From Apostichopus japonicus (taxonomy: Eukaryota > Echinodermata > Holothuroidea > Aspidochirotida > Stichopodidae): a DNA stretch of 64,000 bases. The position numbers and the translations under genes are program-made. The notes beneath the pieces were generated by a model. That model saw only the letters and a list, made by a program, of their open reading frames with translations, was not told where the DNA came from and did not search any database. The first letter of the stretch is position 1, and every line of letters starts with the position of its first letter. Below are positions 54,201-63,904 of this stretch, piece after piece. The stretch spans positions 12,632,321 through 12,696,320 of the forward strand of contig NC_092578.1 of assembly GCF_037975245.1 (NCBI RefSeq). Reading direction: 5' to 3'.

Positions 54201-57200
54201 TTGCTTATTTGTATATATTTTATACAGTAGTGAAGAAAATTGAACCTTTTGCCTATCTCAAGTTCCTCACATATAAGACCTTCAAATTGCTTATAGTGTA
54301 TCTTTCCAAAATATGCTGAGAAAAGACATACATGTAAGTCTTTTGCAATACCGCTTTAAGTTGTGGTGGATGATTGAAAAAAAAGTAAGGTTTGTTCTTA
54401 ACTGTAGAACCTACTATGTGTGTCTTTGACTGTATAATTCAATGAGAAGAAATCCTTTGGGCTCCTTGCTGCAACTGTTTTCCAGAAGCTTGCTGAGTAT
54501 ATTGTCATCACCACCCTATCATGTACCATCCCAATCACCTTACCATGTACCATCCCAATCACCTTACCATGTACCATCCCAATCACCTTACCATGTACCA
54601 TCCCAATCACCTTACCATGTACCATCCCAATAAACCTTACCATGTACCATGTACCATCCCATCACCTTACCATGTACCATCCCAAATCACCTTACCATGT
54701 ACCATACCAATCACCTAACCAGGTACCAGCCCAATCAACTTACCATGTACATGCCTAATCACCTTACCATGTACCATCTCAATCACCTTACCATGGACCA
54801 TCACAATCACCATACCGACCATCACAATCACCTTACCATGGACCATCACAATCACCTTACCATGGACCATCACAATCACTTTACCATGTTCTATCCCAAT
54901 CACCTTACCATGTACCAGCCCAATAACCTTACCATGTACCAGCCCAATCACCACCGTGTACCAGCCCAATCGCTTTACCATGTTCTATCCCAATCACCAT
55001 ACCATGTACCATCCCAATCACCTTACCATAGACCAGCCCAATCACCTTACCATGTACCAGCCCAATCACCTTACCATGTACTATCCCAATCACCATACCA
55101 TGTACCAGCCCAATAACCTTACCTTGCTTTCGATCCCTTCCTTTCCCACCATTATCTTCAATTAAAATGCTAAATTCCTGGAAAGTTTGCCTTAAACTCG
55201 TTGCTATAAATGTTGTCTATGAAGTGAATGTACTGCAATTGTCATATGAAAGGGAAGGGGAGGAGGAAAGGTGGAATACCATCCTAGGTCCCAGAGTCAA
55301 CTAGGGGCTTGAGATTAAAATATATTCTCACTTTCATGATATACTTAAAAGGAGAAATAAAGACTTCAAATAGAAGGCCTGGTGACATAACTATTCCTGG
55401 TGCACCACCAACTGGCTCTCTATACTGTACCCTTGATGGAGCCGACTGTTCTGCTCTGACAAAGCAGCATGGATTAATTGATAACCACAAACTCTGGGTT
55501 CAAAACTGCAAGATCCAATTCCTTTGTTCGGAGGATAAAATTAAAACCAGCTCCCCCACCCAAGTTTACCCACATCACAAGAATAAAGCATTTTCTGGGT
55601 AACAGTGATGTGACAACAGCATACATGTGATATTTTTTTGCCCAAGGAAGTACAATATATATATAACTGGTAAACAAGCGGATGTAATCTCAATGGTGTT
55701 TCCGCCCTTTAATTGTTTTGATTGCTCTTCTTGTAATTGATAGTCAAGAGAGTGGATCCAAGTAGTATCCTTAGACAGCTCAAATCAAGAACAAACAATT
55801 TTTATAGGCAGTCAAGTAATTCTAAAATTGGTATGTAAAAGGTATGTTGTAAATATGGCAGCATGCAAACATGTTTTTTCCAAAATTGGTGACTGGATGT
55901 TAAAAAATGATGAATAAGATTGCCTGGATCGAAATCTGGTTGTACCACCAGGGAGTTGGTATTGAATGGTTTGATAGGTTCCATTCACTCCACAAACAGG
56001 GTAATTTTAATGCAATATAAATATGAAAGATTGTCACTATAGATTTTTTTTGGCCAATTTAAGAGATTATGAATATTAGGAAACTGGAAAAAATATTATG
56101 GACTGTTACATGTTTGTTTTTTAGCATTATAAAAAGGAAGGGATTTGTTACTAGGGAGAGGTCAGAAAGGTCATGACCTTTAGTCCATTGTTACTGAACT
56201 TAATGTCTTAAGGTAGCATATGCCCATTAAAAACCCCATTGACTTACGCACTAAATCACAAAAGTAGTGTGGTCTCTAAGTCTAGATAGAAGTTTTCACT
56301 AGCTAAACGCTACCCATCACCGGATAGCTGACAAGTTGGCCTTTCATGGCACCATCAATTTTCCGTATCATGACCATGTAGATTTTTTGCTATCCGAGCC
56401 GGAAGTTTTTGTCACTTGTAAACAAACCTCTTCACTCAGTGGTAAACAAATTTCCTACGCTGCTCCTGGGAGGCCTAAAGGGGTCTAAAATTGCGTCAAT
56501 TTACCCAATTTTCTCACCACATGTACTTCCATTCATGCTTTTTAACATGCAAGCCACAAAAAACTAGATCATGATTGAAAACAGGTCACAAAAGATGTTC
56601 TCCTGCTGCTTTTTGGCACTTTTCCTGAAGAAGAACAATCGAGCAGATGGATATAGACTCTAATAGGAGTATGCCACCTTAAACAGCAACAACGTGTGAA
56701 AGACTTTATTTCAATTTTATTGGCCAGTTGTGTTGCTATAGGAGAGATTATCCCCTCCCCATCTACCTCTCCATTTTCTACCCGTCCTTTTTCTTTGTCT
56801 CTTATTTATTCCTCTCCTTTTTGTTCCTCTCCTTTCCTGCTCCTATACAAGTTTTAAGGAATCTGGAATGACTAAATCTTCTGTCGGGGTGTTTTGGAGT
56901 TTTATTCCAACACCTGTCCGTTTGGCAGATCTCTAGTCATCTCTACAGTGTCTCCATGGGGTACATGGTAAACCTAGGCTTGTTATATATATACAGCCAT
57001 AGTGAATCTATGATTGTCACAACATTGTTTTTATTGATTACTGTAAAAGCTTTGAGGCTTATGGTTAAGTTTCAAATTATATCATTTCATCTCAACTTAT
57101 ACTAACCAGTTATGCTTTCAATGGTGAAGTGTTTTTTTTGTTTTGTTGTTGGTTAACTATCGTTAACCTGATAACCTCTGGACAATCATTTGAAAGCACA

Positions 57201-60200
57201 GCAAAAAAAAGTACATTCACATGTCTGAAATTGATCTTTTATTAAAAAGAATGTGACAATTGCAACCCTCCTCCCTCTCAAAGACAACCCCCCCCCCCCT
57301 AAAAAAGGAAAAAAGAAAACACACACCCACATAAAAGAAGCAATTGACTTTCACTGTGCAATAGCTTTCCACTTTTCAAGGAGCTATTGAGGCATTCACA
57401 TTTAGTTTCAATCAGTTTCAGATTTATGTTAATCTGTTAATTGTGGTTGAAGAGGACAAAGTTGAAATGTTGTTTCGGTCACTGCTATGATAGCTGTGAA
57501 ACCAAACAGGAATAGAGGTATCACCTGCTTCTTCTATGTACACTACACTAGGCAGGACGTTTATCGCTGTGCAAGTTTTCTTTCAACACTGTTCAATTTC
57601 TGACCGGTGTATTTTCTTCAGATCATTGCTGGCATGTTTTCAAATCACAAAAATAGCCCCCCCCCCAACATAAGAAAGAAATATGTCTCTTCATATTAAA
57701 AGGTGCAAACACTTTCCCTGTTTTCAATAGTAATTCATTTAGCTAGAGTTTGTTCTTCTCAGTATATTTTCTTAATATTTCTGTCTGTAGGTATCGTAAA
57801 GAACTGGTAAGTAGTTTACACACTCAAGAGGTTTCTCTGCAGGCAACACCCCTTATCAGGTGCAGTTTACTTACAAATGTCCACCAAAATGCAGTATTGT
57901 TACTGGTACACAACAAAGTTGGGTACTCGTGTCTGCAAGGTCCAACTCACTATTAATTGTAAGAAACATTCACCACCTTTACTTTGGAACCTCCCACTTC
58001 CCCTCCCCCTTACCCTCCCCTTCCCTGCCCCCTTCCCCGCACCCCTCCCCGCCCATTCCCCTTGGACCATCCCTCGCTATGTTAAGGAAACTTTCCTCCG
58101 AGCTCATCCCCATTTTGGCAAATAAATCATGCTTTCAATTAACTTGCTCCACCCAGTAATGAACCCTCCAGTTTGCTTCTTGGTATCAGTATTTTATTTC
58201 TGTATTTTATTTCAGTATTTTAGTCCAGTATTTTATTTCAGTATTTTATTCCAGTATTTTATTCCAGTATTCAATTCCAGTATTTTTTTCAGCTTAGAGT
58301 TTGGAGGTTAGAGGTAGAAACACAATTGTGAAGTCTTTTGCAATCAGTCAACTCGTTTTTCTTTTTCAGGTTCTGCACCACAGCTTAGGAACCAATCGGC
58401 TTTTAATTTAATGAACAAGGCGGCTTCTCCCCTCTGTACATATTGCAATATTGAAGAGGAAACTATTGAACATTTATTATGGTCCTGTCATGTTACATGT
58501 AGTCTCCTTTTAGATTGCGAACAGAAATTCTTTGAAGACAGTTTATCTGTTCAAAAGAAGATTTTTTTCCGGCAAGCTTGTAGCTGGTTATGACCCCCTG
58601 AATGTTTTTATCCTCCATATCAAATACTACATTTTCAATTGTAAGCATAACAATATTAAGCCTGATTGCTATAAGTTCTTCTATAAAATTAAATTTATTC
58701 ATAACGTTGAAATGTACATTGCTTCTAAGTGAAATTCTACTCGCTCTGCTCATAGAAAATACATGGCGTTTGTTTTTCTCACTCCATTAATGAGCTTTGC
58801 GATTCTTGATTTATCCTCTGCCTGTCGTCTACCTAAATATTTTCTGTATTTTGCTTGGGATTTCATATTATTATTGTTTAGACATTCTCTGCTATTTCTA
58901 TGTGTCTTTGTTTGTTGCTCACAGTGTATGTATAGTAAAATATTTGTGCATTCATGTATGTATGTGTATAGGCCTACAGTATATCTGTAAGTGTGAATGT
59001 ACTTTTGTGTGCATATCTATGTACTTATGTATGTGTACATCTATTTATATATGGATATATATAAACTTAAAAGAAGAGAGGGAAAAATACTAACTTCGCA
59101 TAACATTTTTCGCATGATGTTTATAATTCCTTTGTCACATTGAGCTGACATAACAAGTGTAGTTATCAAAATTGTAAATAGAAATGTGTAACGCATACTA
59201 CTCTTGAAGAAATGAGATGAATTTTTTTTTAATAATTCAAGGATTTTATTTCAGTATTTTATTCCAGTAGTTTATTTCAGTATTTAATTCCACTATTGTA
59301 TTCACTATTTTATTCCCATATTTTATTTGTTTTATCTTTTATCAGAAACTACATGAAACACATCACAAGTATCAGCTGTTGAAGAGCCAGTTAGGAATAT
59401 CTGAGAACTTGAATCATGTGACCAGTTCAATGGCGGAGGTGATTGCTCAGAGGTACAGTAATTCAGGCAATAAATGTATTTTTATGAGTATATCAGCACA
59501 TCTCCTCAATGCCATGTGATTAGGTGAACAGGAAGGATGTCATATCTACAGATGTTTCGACCTAATCAGCCATTACTTTTGCTTTACCGAACGGCTTAGT
59601 CCTAACAATACTTTTGTGTGGCTATTTCATAGTCAAGCTATCAATAATACTTTAGTTTATTATTAAATTGTAAAAATGAAAAACATCGGATTTACCAGTA
59701 TTACCTCCCATTTTTTTCCATAAAAAAAGTGCAAATTATTGTGAATAGTCAGTATTTAAGCTATATTTTATGCATAGATACTGTACATTTTATTATGTTT
59801 ATTTTATTGTCCTCTGTTGTTGCTATGATATGTTAATAAAACTGCACCTAACACCCACAAAGTATTTCTACATTTGCAATTGACCTTTGTCAAAACAAGG
59901 TTAAACTAGATAGAACGTTCTGTATATGTTACACACACAAGCAATATGTTGTAATAGGAGATAGTGTTGTTGCAATGGAGTTCAGGGATTAACTTTTTGG
60001 TATTGGTTTTTGTCTTGCTTTCTTACCCTTGGGGCAGGGGAGTGGTGGTTAAAAGGGCAGCGAAATTCTGAAAGCCCTAAAGTTGTTCCTGAAATTTTGC
60101 TAAAATCATTCAAATACCTGTTTGCAATTTCCTTTACCTCTCCTCCCCCATGACTTTAATCTTCCCAAATTTAAGTGACTTGGTATATATAAAGAGAATC

Positions 60201-63200
60201 TTGTCATTTCCAATCTTTCAGGTTTCAAGATATCGATGGTGAAGAAGACAAGAATGGTAACAGCAGCAAACGGAGCAGTCGAAGTGAACGTCTGGCTCAG
60301 CTGAAAGCCAAGTCCTTCTCTTTTATGGTTGATGTAAGTTGACGTTTTTTAGGTGGATGTCCCACAGTTCTGGATGCCTGTTGCTTTTAGAACAGTAAAA
60401 AGGTCATTTGAGGTCAAGAAAAGTAAAAGTGTTACAAAACTTGTACAACTCAACTGACCTTGAACAAATATCATATTGAAAAGCAGTAATATTCAAAACT
60501 AAAAGTATATATGCCTTTTATAATAATATTAATAATAATATTTGATTTTTATAAAGTGCTTTATACCAGTGATAGGTCTCAAAGCGCTTTACAGACGTTG
60601 TATTACGGTTATTACCCCTGCGAAAATGATAATCTGTCACAGACACAATTCATCCAAGCAGCTGCAGTTATATCCCGCCGCCCAATGACAAGTTACCTCA
60701 CAGGTACCCATTTAACCCCTGGGTGGAGAGAGGCAAGTGAGATTAAGCATCTTGCCCAAGGACACAACGTAATGAACTAAGCAGGAATCGAACCAGCAAT
60801 CCTTGGATCACAAGTCTGACGCCTTAGCCAATTGGTCACAACGTTCTTGTTAACCATTGGGTCAGGTCATTTGAGGAGAGCATTGGTAGACAGTAGTTTG
60901 ACCGTTATGGTAGACCAATTGACATGGTGGCTAGGTTTCCTTCATGAGCTGCAAGTCGATCCATTGGAACAGCCGGTAACCTGTGGTCAAGGTCTGGTTT
61001 TGTGGGACCCCACTGAGTCACAATTAAGAAGTATAATTCATGACTTATGTGAGGAAGTAAATCTTTTCTATCCTTGCATTCACCAGCCAGAGGAACAAGC
61101 CGCCTCCCAGCCCTCATCTGCAGACGATGGAGAGAATCCATCCTCTTCAAGAAGTAAAAGCACGGTTTCAGGAACCAGTGGTCGTCGTAGAGCCAAAGTC
61201 CCAGTGGATCCAGATAGCAGACCTCTCGTTGACAAACTAATGCCGGTTTTACAGAAGTACAACATATCAGAGTCTGAGGACGATGGTATGTATTTGTAGG
61301 AGTCCACATCTTTGTGAAGTTTGGTCCATTTATGGGCACGACTGTTGCAGTAGCAGGTTTGGAGTAGACTTGCGGTATGAGTTCAACAGTACTAGTACAA
61401 GTAAAGTTCCCCTTGGTATGAGAACCAATACTAGGATCTAATCATGAGTTTGAGTAGAGTTCCCCTTGGTGTGAGTACCAGTAGAAGGATCTAAGCATGC
61501 ACTGGTATCTGTACTAGATTTCCAAGATACCCCAAGTACCATTAGGAGTACAAATCCACAATGATGAGTACAGGTAAATGTGCTAGAATACGAGTACAAA
61601 GTACAAACTCACTAAACGTTTGATTAGAGGTATGGGGCTCAAATGTGGAGTTTTTGGTTTGGATGATAATCGTAACCTTTGCATTCATGATGGCGTATGC
61701 GTTTGTGCATGCGTGTGTGTGTGTGTGCGTTTGTGACGCCCAGCTTGTAAACACAATATCTCAAGAAGGGAAGGTCAGACCATTTTCATATTCAGTGTGT
61801 AGAAGTACCACATTGAGTACAAGAAGCCTATTGTTTTTTGTGGAGGTCAAAGGTCATTTGGGGTCACCAGGGGTCAAATTGTGAAAACCTTGTTAACACG
61901 ATATCTCAAGAAGGAAGGTCAGACCAATTTAATTTTTGATGTGTAGAAGTACCACATTAAGTCGATGAAGCCTATTATTTTTGGTGGAGTTCAAAGGTTA
62001 TTTGGGGTCACCAGGGTCAAATTGTGAAAACCTTGTAAACATGATATCTCAAGATGGGAAGCATGGGCAGACTTCATATTTGATGTGTAGAAGTACCACA
62101 TTGAGTACAAAAAGTCTCTTGTTTTTGAAGGAGGGCATTTGGAGTCACCATGGGTCAAATTGTGAAAACCTTGTACTCACGATATCTCAATACTGGAAGC
62201 TTGGGCCGACCTCTAATTTAGTGTGTAGAAGTACCACATTGAGTAAAAGAAGCCTATTGTTTTGGTGGAGGATATTTGGGCCATCAGAGGTCAAATCGTG
62301 AAGCCCTTGTAAACATGTACACCCTCACTATACATTACGTCAGATTCATGAAGAAAACTGCTCATGTTACATCATCTAAACCACAATGCATTTTTGCATT
62401 CGGGTTATGCATCTTTAAGCTTGAAGTGTTGTTTCTCTCACAAAGCTGCTGCTATTGGGTTATGTTTTGTCAGCTACTAATGACTCACATGTCATATGTT
62501 TGTACCCTTAGTCAGTATGTGAGATCATTACAACTGAAGTCACATATTACACAATGCTATAAAGTTGGTCAACTATGGCTGACCTGACACTAAATGGATG
62601 TCTTGTAGATCACTAAAGATGGTTCCACAGTAGTACTATGGTTGTATTTTCCTCTCCTTCAGATACAGAACTCCTTCTATGCACATCTTGGTTTAATACA
62701 AGTCCTTAGGTGTCCTTAAGGTTATCAGGAAGGGTTAAATGTCATCAGTATTGCTCTAAAATATGCTAGAATTAACATTAAATAATGGTCAGCTATTCTC
62801 AAACTTCAATAGACATATGGTTCCACTCTCAGTTTCTCCTAATTTAACACTATTCAGCATCTTGATATTTAAAGGGTATGAAGACTCGCGCAAAAAGAAA
62901 CATCTAATGCCGGTAATCTGACCTAGTTTTGAAAGAGGTGTAACAGAAGTGTTAGACAAGACCATCGATCCCAGAAAATACACACACAGCTTGCTACCGT
63001 TGGTAATTAGACACTAGTGTACAGTCAGTACATACAGCTGCGGTCAATACCCACAGCACAGTGTATAAACGATACAGCGATGGACATCTAAGGTCAAGCT
63101 AAAGATAACAAGGTATCACGTTTCATTACTGTCTGCATTTTGTAGCGACACAAACAAAATGGCACTTGCAAGCCACAGAAAAGTTAACTTTTTCAGATGG

Positions 63201-63904
63201 CCGCACGCGGTTTGGGGCGAGTCTTCAATGCCTTTAATGGAGAATCACAATCCTAGAAATGCTGTTTGTATTAAGCCAAATAAGTAGGCAAACCTCTTAA
63301 CATTTATCGGCTAAATGGTTTGTTTTCTGGTTAGTCCAAAGAAAGAGAGAGAGAGGGGGAGGGGGAACGGTTAAGGAGTTAAGCCATCCCTGGAACCCCC
63401 TCCCCTAAAATTACAATTAGTACATCATACTATTTCACAATGCATCTCACAAGTCTTTTAACATTTAATTTTGTATTACAGAGCAAGAGCCTAAAGATCT
63501 TCCTGCTGAAAGTCAGAACAAGCTGCCAGAAATAGAAGCAGAGGAAATGCCAAAAAGTAAAGCTGCCAAAGTAAAGAAAACCAGGAAACGTAAGATTGGA
63601 CAAGGTAAGAATTTAACAAATTGACAATTTAATGTTTAAGGTTTTCAAGTACCTTCAATTTTCAGTGGTTGGGACAGATATGCATCGCAATTAATAAAAA
63701 GTATGTTTTTGTGTTTAAATACGTCTCTATTGGGTGAATCATGATTTATGACAAGTAATAATCCATTCTATATGTACCTATTAAAGACAGCCTACAATAT
63801 AATCTAATTCAAATCATGACTTCTAACTTTCAGCTGGTGATCAAAAGAAAGCATTGCTTTCACCGAAGAGGAAAAGGCAGTCACCAAGGAAAAAGAAGAG
63901 ATGA
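32118..63904 (+). CDS. SNAPC1: snRNA-activating protein complex subunit 1 (SNAP43)
   Basis: Ten coding exons join in phase: 32,118-32,266, 33,294-33,324, 34,915-35,043, 39,335-39,475, 40,293-40,376, 59,346-59,452, 60,222-60,333, 61,087-61,285, 63,482-63,604 and 63,834-63,904. All have AG/GT boundaries, for 381 codons plus TGA. Human SNAPC1 is of similar length. The N-terminal 200 residues match the SNAP43 domain: a Phe...Thr-Gly-Ser-Val-Arg-Tyr-Glu-Gly-Phe segment near 25-35, Met-Asn-Phe near 43, a Tyr-Leu-Ser-Pro-Pro-Phe segment with Gly-Gly-Leu-Tyr-Leu-Met-Tyr near 73-91, and a Trp-Glu segment with a following helix at 105-140. After residue 215 the chain is charged and low-complexity, with a basic, likely nuclear-localising C-terminus (Pro-Lys-Arg-Lys-Arg, Arg-Lys-Lys-Lys-Arg). 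The family product works with SNAPC3, SNAPC4 and TBP on the proximal sequence element of U snRNA promoters for RNA polymerases II and III. Intron 5 is 19 kb and contains another gene on the opposite strand. Confidence 0.92.
32519..32925 (+). mobile_element. TTAA-flanked MITE, copy 2
   Basis: This 407-bp copy is in the same orientation as the copy at 12,097 and is bounded by TTAA. Its ends are aggcattgaagactcgccc and, inverted, cgattcttcaatgcct. It lies in SNAPC1 intron 1. It lacks the TG expansion of copy 1 but has a unique ~50-bp insert near 32,660-32,700. Confidence 0.85.
35204..36080 (+). repeat. 27-bp minisatellite (ttatagccagtgatcaggacagggtag)
   Basis: About 32 head-to-tail units in SNAPC1 intron 3. 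Point variants and a few 3-4 bp insertions break the frame. The minus strand gives a 9-residue periodic shadow frame. One more unit appears at 38,551-38,571, on the far side of the LINE, so the array was longer before the insertion. Confidence 0.95.
36081..38553 (-). mobile_element. 5'-truncated LINE, CR1/L2-like
   Basis: A non-LTR retrotransposon on the minus strand inside SNAPC1 intron 3. It begins at about 38,553 in the C-terminal part of the endonuclease domain and runs through reverse transcriptase to a 3' UTR ending in aataaagtcttatg and a short (AATTG)n tail at 36,082-36,110. The flanks are copies of the 27-bp minisatellite: atcaggacagggtaggta occurs at 36,063-36,080 and 38,554-38,571, as an 18-bp direct repeat. 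Clade assignment is from general ORF style and the microsatellite-type tail. Confidence 0.85.
36364..38553 (-). pseudogene. LINE ORF2 remnant: endonuclease end plus reverse transcriptase
   Basis: Two long frames cover the region, 38,553-37,662 and 37,614-36,364. The first holds the last endonuclease residues and the linker. The second starts at the Asn-Tyr-Arg-Pro-Ile-Ser motif and has the RT signatures: Leu-Asp-Leu-Ser-Lys-Ala-Phe, Gly-Val-Pro-Gln-Gly-Ser-Ile-Leu-Gly-Pro, and the catalytic Tyr-Ala-Asp-Asp at 37,131-37,120. A frameshift near 37,720 separates the frames. A second one at a C run near 36,395 causes early termination of the C-terminal region. Few stops otherwise interrupt it, so the copy looks fairly young. 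It is not expected to be active. Confidence 0.85.
39181..39381 (+). repeat. 101-bp tandem duplication spanning the SNAPC1 exon 4 acceptor
   Basis: Sequence 39,181-39,270 is repeated at 39,282-39,371. Both copies contain the polypyrimidine tract, the AG acceptor and the first codons of exon 4. The copy at 39,234 would read eleven codons matching exon 4, with silent differences, then a stop. The right copy at 39,335 is the true exon. Confidence 0.85.
40022..40044. repeat. Poly-C run
   Basis: An uninterrupted run of 23 C residues, preceded by C-rich sequence, in SNAPC1 intron 4. Its exact length may be unreliable in an assembly. Confidence 0.9.
40517..41122. mobile_element. hAT-type MITE, 606 bp
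   Basis: The ends are cagtggcggagtggcc on the left and the inverse of caggggcggactgggt on the right. A perfect 8-bp duplication, cagtactt, flanks it at 40,509-40,516 and 41,123-41,130. Eight-bp duplications and CAG...CTG termini are typical of hAT transposons. It encodes no transposase. It lies in SNAPC1 intron 5. Confidence 0.9.
42142..42258. repeat. 60-bp tandem duplication
   Basis: Two copies begin tgatcaatgcca at 42,142 and 42,202 and end in accacttcaaagtga. They differ at several bases. It lies just downstream of the C1q gene stop codon and may be in its 3' UTR. Confidence 0.85.
42450..49857 (-). CDS. Secreted collagen-C1q domain protein
   Basis: The minus-strand exons are a candidate first exon 49,857-49,842 (16 nt), then 44,858-44,664 and 43,147-42,450. 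They join in phase to 302 codons plus stop, with GT/AG boundaries. Residues 1-23 form a signal peptide: Met-Asp-Pro-Phe-Lys, a hydrophobic stretch, and an Ala-Lys-Ala cleavage site. Residues 44-47 (Cys-Ala-Cys-Cys) may link chains by disulphides. Residues 50-148 form 33 uninterrupted Gly-X-Y triplets, and residues 165-298 a complete C1q domain with the usual aromatic pattern (Ala-Phe-Ser-Val, Gly-Thr-Tyr-Tyr-Phe, Asp-Gln-Val-Trp-Leu, Phe-Ser-Gly-Trp). This is the plan of C1q, adiponectin and C1q/TNF-related proteins; such proteins form trimers and act as secreted recognition or signalling molecules. The gene is nested antisense in SNAPC1 intron 5. The last two exons are certain. The first exon is the best in-phase candidate and needs transcript support. 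Confidence 0.85.
45190..45260. repeat. (TA)n microsatellites
   Basis: Two TA runs are separated by a short inverted block (tataaaaatcaaaataaatcaa region). It lies in an intron of the C1q gene. Confidence 0.85.
45903..46262 (+). mobile_element. tRNA-derived SINE (family 1)
   Basis: The tRNA-like head has box A tggtcaagtggttaaggc and box B aggttcaagtcc, followed by a body sharing the 'ttatgttgt...aaggcacttt...tgcctctcttcacccagg' block with the SINE at 60,525-60,845. It lies in SNAPC1 intron 5 and in the first intron of the C1q gene. Confidence 0.75.
46575..46640 (+). mobile_element. Possible hAT-related fossil end
   Basis: The segment ggtgatcagacatccccgat with a following 'cgggggacagtctccc' resembles the terminal sequence of hAT elements of the kind that begin with a gaccagac...gggacag block. 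I found no clear opposite end or target duplication. Confidence 0.25.
50481..50846. mobile_element. hAT-type MITE, 366 bp
   Basis: The ends are caagggcgtaggaacc and the inverse of cagtggcgtaggaagg. A perfect 8-bp duplication, cttgatct, flanks it at 50,473-50,480 and 50,847-50,854. The interior is C/G-run rich and carries two copies of a 'gcaccaaattgcatct' block. It lies in SNAPC1 intron 5. Confidence 0.9.
50905..51213 (-). mobile_element. tRNA-derived SINE-like element, reverse orientation
   Basis: Read on the minus strand from 51,213, the head has a tRNA-like box A (ggccgagtggataaaggc) and a box B (gggttcgattacc). The body runs left to a (TTA)n-like tail near 50,910. It is a third SINE-type head in this window. 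Confidence 0.6.
51695..52132. repeat. CT-rich minisatellite (ccaaccccctctt)
   Basis: About 440 bp of units near 11-15 bp built from ctccaaccccctcttcaacc. The plus strand is almost pure pyrimidine plus A, with long polypyrimidine stretches. The minus strand gives a Gly/Glu/Leu shadow frame. Confidence 0.9.
53122..53790. repeat. 317-bp tandem duplication
   Basis: Copy 1 is 53,122-53,438 and copy 2 is 53,439-53,790. They are highly similar, and copy 2 has a ~35-bp insertion near 53,720-53,760. No coding content was recognised. It lies in SNAPC1 intron 5. Confidence 0.85.
54508..55125. repeat. 24-bp minisatellite (accatcccaatcaccttaccatgt)
   Basis: About 25 units with variants (accagcccaat, gaccatcacaat, ttctatcccaat). 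The period is a multiple of three, so it makes Tyr/His/Pro/Asn shadow frames on both strands. It lies in SNAPC1 intron 5. Confidence 0.95.
56208..56682. mobile_element. TTAA-flanked MITE of a second type
   Basis: The ends are ttaaggtagcatatgccc at 56,208 and, inverted, ttaaggtggcatactcc ending at 56,682. TTAA flanks both ends. The terminal sequence differs from the family at 12,097, so it is a separate piggyBac-like non-autonomous family. No coding content was seen. Confidence 0.65.
58187..58290. repeat. 12-bp tandem repeat (cagtattttatt), left part
   Basis: About eight units. More units of the same motif lie at 59,240-59,335, on the far side of the L1-like fragment. Confidence 0.8.
58375..59090 (+). 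mobile_element. L1-like LINE ORF2 3' end fragment
   Basis: The segment 58,411-58,593 encodes a Cys-Thr-Tyr-Cys...Glu-Thr-Ile-Glu-His-Leu-Leu-Trp-Ser-Cys zinc-knuckle, typical of the C-terminal region after RT in L1/Tx1-type elements. A second frame, 58,580-58,732, continues with Tyr-Tyr-Ile-Phe-Asn-Cys-Lys and a basic helix, as at the end of such ORFs. A frameshift near 58,585 breaks it. AT-rich sequence follows to about 59,090. It is truncated at the 5' end. Confidence 0.65.
59240..59335. repeat. 12-bp tandem repeat (cagtattttatt), right part
   Basis: Degenerate units continue the array of 58,187-58,290 and end just before SNAPC1 exon 6 (59,346). Every unit has a Ttttccag-like 3' splice motif, so several decoy acceptors stand directly upstream of the true one. 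Confidence 0.75.
60525..60845 (-). mobile_element. tRNA-derived SINE (family 1) with LINE-like tail
   Basis: Read on the minus strand, the head has box A ggctaaggcgtcagacttg and box B tggttcgattcc. The body shares the 'ttacgttgtgtcc...cttgcctctctccacccagg' block with 45,903-46,262. The 3' end gtaaagcgctttgaga, then gcactttataaaa and (TTA)n, matches the LINE tail at 21,230-21,306. It lies in SNAPC1 intron 7. Confidence 0.8.
61744..62315 (+). repeat. ~140-bp satellite, four copies
   Basis: The units start at 61,744, 61,889, 62,032, 62,170 and a last partial at 62,306. Each contains cttgtaaacacgatatctca, 'gtgtagaagtaccacattgagtac' and 'ggtcaaattgtgaaaac'. The period shrinks from 145 to 136 bp. 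It lies in SNAPC1 intron 8. Confidence 0.9.
62869..63237 (-). mobile_element. TTAA-flanked MITE, copy 3
   Basis: This 369-bp copy is inverted relative to the copies at 12,097 and 32,519. It is bounded by TTAA, with ends aagggtatgaagactcgcgc and, on the right, gcgagtcttcaatgcct. It lies in SNAPC1 intron 8, about 250 bp before exon 9. Confidence 0.85.

Noticed and set aside
54398-55165. Several 60-155 codon periodic frames on both strands
   Set aside because: They are shadow frames of the 24-bp minisatellite.
60905-61339. 144-codon minus-strand frame
   Set aside because: It is antisense to SNAPC1 exon 8, which joins in phase with exons 7 and 9.
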